From Ignavibacteria bacterium (GTDB taxonomy: Bacteria > Bacteroidota > Ignavibacteria > Ignavibacteriales > Melioribacteraceae): a DNA stretch of 5,378 bases. A program made the position numbers and the translations under genes. The notes below the pieces were generated by a model, which was given only the letters and a program-made list of their open reading frames with translations, had not been told where the DNA came from and did not search any database. Positions 1-5,378 of the stretch are shown here, piece after piece (position 1 is the first letter of the stretch; the number at the start of each line of letters is the position of its first letter). Location of the stretch: contig DSBF01000199.1 of assembly GCA_011049495.1 (NCBI GenBank), positions 1 through 5,378 on the forward strand, in the 5' to 3' direction.

Positions 1-25
1 GCATCATACACTCCGTTTTATTGTT

Positions 26-37
26 GATATATTTAAC
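26..37 (+). repeat. 12-bp direct repeat, copy 1 (GATATATTTAAC)
   Basis: Exact match to 70-81 with different flanking bases on both sides, so the repeat unit is exactly 12 bp. The copies start 44 bp apart, close to four helical turns. It may be a pair of regulator-binding sites for the downstream signalling gene. In such AT-rich DNA chance recurrence is also possible. Confidence 0.5.
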
Positions 38-69
38 TAATTGTCATTTATTGAATATGGGATTTGCAA

Positions 70-81
70 GATATATTTAAC
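70..81 (+). repeat. 12-bp direct repeat, copy 2 (GATATATTTAAC)
   Basis: Second exact copy of the word at 26-37, located 146 bp upstream of the start codon at 228. See copy 1 for the spacing argument. Confidence 0.5.
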
Positions 82-94
82 ATCTCTTTTAATC

Positions 95-110
95 AAGTAA
101 TAAAGTAATA
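95..110 (+). repeat. Tandem 8-bp repeat, two units of AAGTAATA
   Basis: Two perfect adjacent copies (95-102 and 103-110). Probably simple-sequence drift in an AT-rich spacer; no function is claimed. Confidence 0.45.
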
Positions 111-227
111 TCAATAAAATTTTCCATTTAGACTGTTCTTTTTATTTTTTTTCGGGTAAGGAATTGATTTTATCGTATTAAGATATTTTTTTTTATTTTG
201 ATACTGGCTTTAATAAAATATTGATGA

Positions 228-2579
228 ATGGATACCAGAACAAAAATCGAATTAATTAATAAGTATAATTATTTAATTGAACTTGCGAGAAACGGAAATG
301 ACAGTTTCATTAATCATCTCTGTAACTTTTTAGTTAATTATTACGAATACCAATCGACTATACTCTTTAAAATTATTAAAGAAGATACTTTCCAGGTACT
401 CGGCAAATCTTCAAACGCGAGAAAAAACTTTCTAACCGGAAGTGAATTCAAATGCAGTGTATGTAAATCTGCAAAATCTTCATCAACTTCTTTTCACAGC
501 GATTCCCAATGTGAGCTTCAAATATCTGAATATTTAGTCTATGAAATATGTTCCAAATTTGAAATTGATCAGACAAATTCTGTGTTGATAAAAATTGCAA
601 AGAAAACTGCATTCACACAAAATGATTATGAGAATGTCGGGAAAATAACCGAACTAATTAAGTATATACTTAAAATCTGGAACGAAGCTAAAGGTGGTAA
701 ATTTACAACCCCCGATCAATCTTTCAATGAAATTGTTAATAAAACGGTTTTAGGTCTTCGCAATCCTGCAAATTCAATTATCGGTTTTATTTCAATTCTC
801 GACGAAGATAATTTAACATCAACACAAGCAGAATATGCACAAACAATAAAGAAGCATGCTCATGATTTGCTTTCCTCACTTAATGACCTATTAGATGTTA
901 CAAAATTTGAATCTGGCAAAGTATCTGTCGATGTGAGACAAATTGAATTAAGAACCTATATGGATGATTTACTTAAACCATTTTCTGAAAAACAAAAAGA
1001 AAATATCTTATTTGATGTTCAGATAGATTCAAAGATAAAACCATATTTTTTAACCGACACACAGAAGCTTCGATATATTTTACATGCCTTAATTCATACC
1101 TCTCAACACCTTGTGAAAAAGGGTAAGATTAAAATCAGTATTACCGTGGTCAACAATCATCTCAAGTTTGAAATCAGTTCAGATACCGGGGGAATAGAAA
1201 TAAAGGAAGGCAAAAATATTTTCAAACCATTTGAAATAACCCGGATAGATAAATTACGCGAAACAAACTTAACAGCTTTAAGCTTCACTTTGGTTGAAAA
1301 ATACATTAACATATTAGATGGAGAAATTGTATTTTCGTCAGATAAAAAAAATGGCTTTAAATTTATCTTCACAATAAAGGGAGAGTCAATGTCTCAATTA
1401 GAATCAACCTTGTCATCTTTGCCTAAACCGGATAAGCATAACAAAGTCCTGGTAATTGAGGATGATTATGCTACCTCAAGATTACTAAGCAACTATCTTA
1501 ACAAATGGGGATATGAACCTTCGGTTGTAAGCACGGAAGAAGATACTTTAGAAATAATTGAGAGAGAATTATTTTTAGCTGTATTACTGAATATTGAATT
1601 GCCCAATACAAATGGTTTAGAATTGCTCAAGAAACTAAATGAGCATCCAAATTTAAGAAATACCCCGGTTATAGTATCCGCAGTTGAAGCAGATCAACAA
1701 AAAGCTTTTATGCTGGGAGCAGTTGAATATTTTGTTAAACCGATAAACTACAATTATCTTGTTGAAGTACTCACAAGTTATAAACTCCGTAAAGATTCGA
1801 ATATTCTTTGTGTTGACGATGATCTGCCGACCCTCAATCTATTAAAACAAGCCGTTGAAACAGCCGGTTATTATGCAGTTGCCGAAAATATATCTGCAAA
1901 AGTTATGGATAATATAAAGGATAAAGATATTGACCTGGCAATTATTGACTTAGACATGCCTCATCCAAACGGTTTTGAACTAATAAAAATTATTAAATCG
2001 GAAAAACGTTTTTCTAATCTTCCGATTATCATTTATACCGGTAAAGAAAATTATCAAGAAGACCTTAAACAGATAGACGGTTTGTTTGATGAACTTTTCA
2101 GTAAGCAGAGTACAAATATTGAAGATTTGCAAGAAGTAATGAATGCAATGATTAACCGTTATGAAACTCCCCCGCCGGCTGAAGAGGTTATAAAAAAGAA
2201 AGATGTAATTAAAATACTTTTAGCGGAAGACTATAAACACTCACAAATAATTGTTACTCGTCTGTTAAAGAAAAATAATTTTGAAAATGTTATAGTGGTT
2301 GATAACGGAGAAGATGCCCTCAATTATGCAAAGAAAGAAAAATTTGATTTGATTTTGATGGATATGCAGATGCCTATAATGAACGGTTTCGAAGCAACTG
2401 AAAGCATAAGAAGACTGGAAGGCTATAAAGATACTCCGATTATTGCGCTTACCGCATTTGCAATGAAAGGTGATAGAGAAAAATGTTTGGAAGCGGGTGC
2501 TACCGATTACATTCCTAAACCAATCGATAGCAAAGAGTTTATTGATAAAGTGAAACATTATACACACGAAGAAGCTTAA
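228..2579 (+). CDS. Pseudo-histidine-kinase / triple-receiver protein (GAF-like, HisKA-like, HATPase-like, REC-REC-REC)
   Basis: 783 residues, cytoplasmic, with no signal peptide or membrane segment. Domain order: GAF-like sensor (about 20-155), HisKA-like hairpin (about 163-233), HATPase-like (about 270-385), REC1 (406-517), REC2 (524-640), REC3 (659-777). The second HisKA helix and the F-box (IFKPFE, 331-336) are well kept, but the H-box reads VLGLRNP with Leu175 at the phospho-His position. N-box Asn positions are Ala287 and Thr291, the G1 box keeps Asp319 but is rearranged, and the G2 glycines (about 346-352) are lost. REC1 has Glu411/Asp412, Ser484 and Lys504, but Asn455 replaces the acceptor Asp. 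REC2 (Asp530/531, Asp574, Thr604, Lys626) and REC3 (Glu667/Asp668, Asp712, Thr742, Lys764) look phosphorylatable. There is no HPt, DNA-binding or enzymatic output domain. Autokinase activity is therefore unlikely; a scaffold, phosphate sink or relay served by another kinase is inferred. The start is the first ATG in frame, immediately after a TGA, with no clear Shine-Dalgarno. The gene is probably monocistronic. An automatic pipeline would likely call it a hybrid sensor histidine kinase/response regulator. Confidence 0.9.
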   Translation: MDTRTKIELINKYNYLIELARNGNDSFINHLCNFLVNYYEYQSTILFKIIKEDTFQVLGKSSNARKNFLTGSEFKCSVCKSAKSSSTSFHSDSQCELQISEYLVYEICSKFEIDQTNSVLIKIAKKTAFTQNDYENVGKITELIKYILKIWNEAKGGKFTTPDQSFNEIVNKTVLGLRNPANSIIGFISILDEDNLTSTQAEYAQTIKKHAHDLLSSLNDLLDVTKFESGKVSVDVRQIELRTYMDDLLKPFSEKQKENILFDVQIDSKIKPYFLTDTQKLRYILHALIHTSQHLVKKGKIKISITVVNNHLKFEISSDTGGIEIKEGKNIFKPFEITRIDKLRETNLTALSFTLVEKYINILDGEIVFSSDKKNGFKFIFTIKGESMSQLESTLSSLPKPDKHNKVLVIEDDYATSRLLSNYLNKWGYEPSVVSTEEDTLEIIERELFLAVLLNIELPNTNGLELLKKLNEHPNLRNTPVIVSAVEADQQKAFMLGAVEYFVKPINYNYLVEVLTSYKLRKDSNILCVDDDLPTLNLLKQAVETAGYYAVAENISAKVMDNIKDKDIDLAIIDLDMPHPNGFELIKIIKSEKRFSNLPIIIYTGKENYQEDLKQIDGLFDELFSKQSTNIEDLQEVMNAMINRYETPPPAEEVIKKKDVIKILLAEDYKHSQIIVTRLLKKNNFENVIVVDNGEDALNYAKKEKFDLILMDMQMPIMNGFEATESIRRLEGYKDTPIIALTAFAMKGDREKCLEAGATDYIPKPIDSKEFIDKVKHYTHEEA
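1379..1391 (+). promoter_or_regulatory. Possible internal ribosome binding site and start codon at the kinase/receiver junction
   Basis: GGGAG (1379-1383, inside the longer purine run 1376-1385) lies 5 nt upstream of an in-frame ATG (1389-1391, Met388). It is the best Shine-Dalgarno match ahead of any in-frame ATG examined here, better than those of the three annotated starts. Met388 falls in the linker between the HATPase-like domain and REC1, so initiation here would give a 396-residue REC-REC-REC protein. The purine run also simply encodes Lys-Gly-Glu, so chance remains a real alternative. Confidence 0.3.
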
Positions 2580-2619
2580 TAATTCTTTCACCTCAATTTT
2601 CTCTCTCTAATTAATTTTT

Positions 2620-2627
2620 TATTTTTG
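2620..2627 (+). promoter_or_regulatory. Putative gltX-glnS promoter -7 element (TATTTTTG)
   Basis: Exact match to the Bacteroidota -7 consensus TAnnTTTG, placed 29 bp before the gltX ATG, which would give a 5' leader of roughly 20-25 nt. No clear -33 TTG is seen about 20 bp upstream, which lowers confidence. If real, the synthetase operon is transcribed independently of the signalling gene that ends at 2579. Confidence 0.45.
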
Positions 2628-2641
2628 TGCTTTACAAAAAT
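2621..2641. repeat. AT-rich palindrome overlapping the putative gltX promoter
   Basis: Stem arms ATTTTTGT (2621-2628) and ACAAAAAT (2634-2641) are perfect reverse complements separated by a 5-nt loop, GCTTT. The left arm covers most of the -7 element. With only one G:C pair per side beyond A:T pairs it would be a poor RNA terminator. An operator site or chance are the alternatives. Confidence 0.35.
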
Positions 2642-2656
2642 CATAGGTAACTATTT

Positions 2657-4117
2657 ATGATTAGTGATGTTGTACGTGTTCGTTTTGCGCCAAGTCCTAC
2701 CGGGTATCTTCATGTTGGCGGGTTAAGAACAGCTCTTTATAATTACCTGTTTGCAAAACATAACAACGGTAAATTTGTATTAAGAATTGAAGACACAGAC
2801 CGTAACCGCTATGTTGAAGGTGCAGTAGAAAATTTAATCACAACTATGAAATGGGCAGGTCTTGATTATGATGAAGGTCCCGAAATTGGTGGAGAATTCG
2901 GACCCTATTTTCAATCACAAAGATTAGAGATATATAACAAATATGTAAATGAACTAATCGAAAAAGGTAATGCATACAGATGTTTCTGCTCTGCCGAACG
3001 AATTCAAAATTTGAGAGAAGAACAACAAGCAAAAAAATTACAAGCAAAATATGATAAACATTGTCTTAATCTGACCAAAGAAGAAATCGAACAAAAAATG
3101 CAAGCCGGTGAGCAATATGTCATTCGATTAAATGTACCAGTTAACCAAAGAATTTTAATTGAAGATATTGTTCGTGGTCATGTTGAATTTAACAGTGATA
3201 CTGTTGATGACCAGATATTAATTAAAAGTGACGGCTTCCCAACTTATCATTTAGCTAATGTTGTCGATGATCATTTAATGAAAATCACCCATGTAATTCG
3301 CGGCGAAGAATGGTTGACATCAACCCCGAAACATGTTTTGCTTTATGACTTTTTTGAATGGGAAAGACCGAAGTTTGCACATCTCCCTTTACTTCTTAAT
3401 CCGGATAAATCTAAACTAAGTAAGCGGCAAGGTGATGTTGCGGTTGAAGATTACCAAAAGAAAGGTTATTTGAAAGAAGCATTGATAAATTTTGTTGCTC
3501 TACTTGGATGGAATGCCGGAGATGATGTTGAAATCTATGAAATGGAACAGCTAATTGAAAAATTTTCTCTTGAAAGAGTTAACAAAGCCGGAGCAGTTTT
3601 TAATGTAGAAAAACTTGACTGGCTGAATTTCGAACATCTGAAGAATAAACCAAATGAAGATATTCTCTCAATGTTGAAAGAAGAATTGAAAAATTCCAAG
3701 TATGCCGAAAAGAATTTTTCGGATGAATATTTACTTAATGTAATTGAATCAATGAAAGAAAGAGTATCGTTTGTAAAAGAATTTATTGAGAAAAGTTTTT
3801 ATTACTTTGAATCTCCAACAGAATTTGATGAATCGGTAATTCAAAAAAGATGGAAAGAAGATACACCGCAACAGCTTACCGAACTTCGATCAGCATTCGA
3901 AAAATTAGATAATCCAAATAAAGAAGATTTTGAGAATGCTTTGAGATCAACAGCTGAGAAATTGAATGTTGGAGCGGGAAAACTTATTCATCCACTAAGA
4001 TTAGCTGTATCGGGTACCGGGCAAGGTCCGGGACTATTCGACTTACTTTTTACACTTGGTAAAGAAGAAGTTATTAGAAGAATCAACACTGCGCTTGAAA
4101 CTATTAAACCGAATTGA
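2657..4117 (+). CDS. gltX: Glutamate--tRNA ligase (GluRS), class I
   Basis: 486 residues, the normal length of a bacterial GluRS. It attaches glutamate to tRNA(Glu) in the cytoplasm using ATP. The N-terminal Rossmann fold opens with FAPSPTGYLHVGG (10-22), carrying the HIGH-type signature HVGG (19-22). The FPTYHLANVVDD block and the KLSKR signature (253-257) complete the active site. The C-terminal alpha-helical anticodon-binding region is intact and ends with the usual GTGQGPGLFDLL stretch. In the zinc-site region Cys109, Cys111 and Cys136 are present, but Asn138 stands where zinc-binding enzymes such as E. coli GluRS have His. The start at 2657 leaves only eight residues before the conserved core, so no earlier start is needed; a weak AGG (2645-2647) precedes it. 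The gene is followed after one base by glnS. Because a GlnRS is encoded alongside, this GluRS is expected to be discriminating (tRNA(Glu) only), which is an inference. Confidence 0.97.
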   Translation: MISDVVRVRFAPSPTGYLHVGGLRTALYNYLFAKHNNGKFVLRIEDTDRNRYVEGAVENLITTMKWAGLDYDEGPEIGGEFGPYFQSQRLEIYNKYVNELIEKGNAYRCFCSAERIQNLREEQQAKKLQAKYDKHCLNLTKEEIEQKMQAGEQYVIRLNVPVNQRILIEDIVRGHVEFNSDTVDDQILIKSDGFPTYHLANVVDDHLMKITHVIRGEEWLTSTPKHVLLYDFFEWERPKFAHLPLLLNPDKSKLSKRQGDVAVEDYQKKGYLKEALINFVALLGWNAGDDVEIYEMEQLIEKFSLERVNKAGAVFNVEKLDWLNFEHLKNKPNEDILSMLKEELKNSKYAEKNFSDEYLLNVIESMKERVSFVKEFIEKSFYYFESPTEFDESVIQKRWKEDTPQQLTELRSAFEKLDNPNKEDFENALRSTAEKLNVGAGKLIHPLRLAVSGTGQGPGLFDLLFTLGKEEVIRRINTALETIKPN

Positions 4118-4118
4118 A

Positions 4119-5378
4119 ATGAATAACACAGAAGAAATCAAATCGAAAAATTTCATCGAAGAAATAATTGATGAAGATTTAGCAAACGGTAAATACAAAA
4201 ATGTAATTACCCGCTTCCCTCCCGAACCAAACGGATATTTGCATATTGGTCACTCAAAGTCAATATGTTTGAATTTTGGAATTGCAGAAAAATACGGTGG
4301 TAAATGTAACTTACGTTTCGATGATACAAACCCGACAAAAGAAGAAATCGAATATGTTGACTCTATTAAGAAGGATATAAAATGGTTAGGATTTGATTGG
4401 GAAGATAGAGAATTCTATGCATCCGATTATTTTGATAATCTTTATGAGTATGCAGTTGTTTTAATAAAAAAAGGCAAAGCTTACGTTGACTCATGCACCG
4501 GAGATGAAATAAGAGAAATGAGAGGTACACCAACAGAACCGGGCAAAGAAAGTCCATATAGAAATCGATCAGTAGATGATAATTTAGATTTATTTGAACG
4601 AATGAAACACGGTGAATTCAAAGATGGTGAGCATGTTCTTCGTGCCAAAATAGATATGTCTTCTCCCAATATGAATATGCGTGATCCTATAATGTATAGA
4701 ATCAGACATGCGTCGCATCATAGAACCGGGGACAAATGGTGTATTTACCCTATGTATGATTGGGCGCATGGTCAATCGGATTCAATCGAGAAAATATCTC
4801 ACTCAATTTGTACACTTGAATTTGAAAATCACAGACCCCTTTATGATTGGTTTATAAAAGAGCTTGAGATATTTCCACCACGCCAAATTGAGTTTGCAAG
4901 ATTGAATTTAACTTATACTGTAATGAGTAAACGTAAACTACTCCAGCTTGTGCAAGAAGGAATTGTCGATGGTTGGGATGATCCGCGTATGCCAACAATA
5001 AGCGGATTTAGAAGACGAGGTTATACTCCGGAATCAATTAGAAAATTTGCAGAAAGAGTCGGTGTTGCAAAACGTGATAATGTTTCAGACTTAGCTTTAC
5101 TCGAATTTACAATACGCGAAGATTTGAACAAACGTGCTCAAAGAATTATGGGCGTTTTAAAACCTCTTAAAATCACTATAACAAATTATCCCAAAGATAA
5201 GGTTGAAGAACTTGAAGCAGTGAACAATCCAGAAGATGAATCGATGGGGAAAAGATTAGTCCCCTTCTGCAATGAAATTTATATCGAACAAGATGACTTC
5301 ATGGAAGTTCCACCGAAAAAGTTTTTCAGACTTTCACCCAATAATGAAGTCAGATTACGTTATGCATATATTATTAGA
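4119..5378 (+). CDS. glnS: Glutamine--tRNA ligase (GlnRS), 3'-truncated by the window edge
   Basis: Open for 420 codons to the last base of the window with no stop, so the 3' end lies outside; E. coli GlnRS has about 554 residues. It charges tRNA(Gln) with glutamine using ATP. The class I signatures are clear: PPEPNGYLHIGH with HIGH at 42-45, FDDTNP (67-72), CIYPMYDW (208-215) whose Tyr213 should match the glutamine-recognising Tyr of E. coli GlnRS, and VMSKRK with MSKRK at 269-273. WDDPRMPTISG and RRRGYTPESIR follow, then the start of the beta-barrel anticodon-binding region (from about residue 340). The ATG at 4119 follows the gltX TGA after a single A, so translational coupling is likely; no separate promoter or strong Shine-Dalgarno is seen. 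Many Bacteroidota GlnRS proteins carry a C-terminal YqeY domain; that part cannot be seen here. Confidence 0.96.
   Translation, partial: MNNTEEIKSKNFIEEIIDEDLANGKYKNVITRFPPEPNGYLHIGHSKSICLNFGIAEKYGGKCNLRFDDTNPTKEEIEYVDSIKKDIKWLGFDWEDREFYASDYFDNLYEYAVVLIKKGKAYVDSCTGDEIREMRGTPTEPGKESPYRNRSVDDNLDLFERMKHGEFKDGEHVLRAKIDMSSPNMNMRDPIMYRIRHASHHRTGDKWCIYPMYDWAHGQSDSIEKISHSICTLEFENHRPLYDWFIKELEIFPPRQIEFARLNLTYTVMSKRKLLQLVQEGIVDGWDDPRMPTISGFRRRGYTPESIRKFAERVGVAKRDNVSDLALLEFTIREDLNKRAQRIMGVLKPLKITITNYPKDKVEELEAVNNPEDESMGKRLVPFCNEIYIEQDDFMEVPPKKFFRLSPNNEVRLRYAYIIR

Larger units (their letters stand above)
1..227. other. AT-rich non-coding leader upstream of the signalling gene
   Basis: No coding region is supported here. 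All three + strand frames are closed by stops, and in the frame of the downstream gene a TGA (225-227) abuts its start codon. The stretch holds two copies of a 12-bp word (26-37 and 70-81), a tandem 8-bp word (95-110) and long T-tracts (about 139-152 and 185-194). No convincing hairpin terminator or tRNA was seen. It most likely carries the promoter of the gene starting at 228, but no textbook promoter could be fixed. The nearest candidate is TATTTTG at 194-200, one T short of the Bacteroidota -7 consensus TAnnTTTG and without a well-spaced -33 TTG. Confidence 0.6.

Noticed and set aside
164..200. Sigma-70 or Bacteroidota-type promoter with TTG at 164-166 and TATTTTG at 194-200
   Set aside because: The spacing between the two elements is about 27 bp, too long, and the -7 element is one base short of TAnnTTTG. 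It is kept only as a remark in the leader entry.
855..863. His210 and His212 in the second HisKA helix as replacement phospho-acceptors
   Set aside because: The KKHAHDLL segment aligns with the second helix of the hairpin, where variable polar residues are normal. There is no H-box context around it, and the ATP site is also degenerate.
1157..1372. 71-codon open frame on the minus strand inside the HATPase-like region
   Set aside because: Antisense to a well-supported coding region, no recognisable motif and no independent start signal; a shadow frame.
2265..2591. 108-codon open frame on the minus strand overlapping REC3
   Set aside because: Lies almost wholly opposite the strongly conserved REC3 domain. 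Its translation shows no family resemblance and only its first few codons fall outside the gene.
2580..2656. Rho-independent terminator after the signalling gene
   Set aside because: No GC-rich stem followed by a T-run exists; the only palindrome (2621-2641) is almost all A:T with no proper U-tract.
4366..4775. Three overlapping minus-strand open frames of about 61-63 codons
   Set aside because: All are antisense to glnS, whose sense frame matches GlnRS closely throughout; they are composition-driven shadows.
4119..5378. glnS as a second, non-discriminating GluRS paralogue
   Set aside because: The sequence follows GlnRS rather than GluRS signatures: PPEPNGYLHIGH, FDDTNP, CIYPMYD, VMSKRK and WDDPRMPTISG. 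The downstream region enters a beta-barrel-type rather than helical anticodon-binding domain.

Overview
The window looks like chromosomal DNA from an AT-rich member of the Bacteroidota / Chlorobiota / Ignavibacteriota (FCB) group. The evidence for this is indirect. GC is low, starts are preceded by A/T-rich leaders with little or no Shine-Dalgarno sequence, a TAnnTTTG-type -7 element lies ahead of gltX, and both a GluRS and a bacterial-type GlnRS are present. The assignment is an inference from these traits, not a database match.

Layout, all genes on the + strand: (1) 1-227, AT-rich non-coding leader with an exact 12-bp direct repeat, an 8-bp tandem repeat and T-tracts. (2) 228-2579, a 783-residue soluble signalling protein: GAF-like N-terminus, HisKA-like helical hairpin, HATPase-like domain and three receiver (REC) domains, with no output or HPt domain. 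(3) 2580-2656, a short intergenic region with a putative gltX promoter and an overlapping AT-rich palindrome. (4) 2657-4117, gltX, glutamyl-tRNA synthetase. (5) 4119 to the window edge, glnS, glutaminyl-tRNA synthetase, cut off after 420 codons. The two synthetases are one base apart (TGA-A-ATG) and almost certainly form one transcription and translation unit that charges tRNA(Glu) and tRNA(Gln) directly.

The most interesting item is the signalling gene. It has the fold of a hybrid histidine kinase, but the phospho-accepting His of the H-box is Leu175, both N-box Asn positions are replaced, the G2 glycines are gone, and the first receiver has Asn455 where the phosphorylated Asp should be. REC2 and REC3 keep their key residues. 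It therefore reads as a catalytically dead pseudo-histidine kinase fused to one dead and two live receivers: a scaffold, phosphate sink or sensor rather than a kinase. An unusually good Shine-Dalgarno/ATG pair lies inside the gene exactly at the junction between the kinase-like half and the triple-receiver half, suggesting a second, receiver-only product or an old gene fusion. The synthetase genes are ordinary housekeeping genes.
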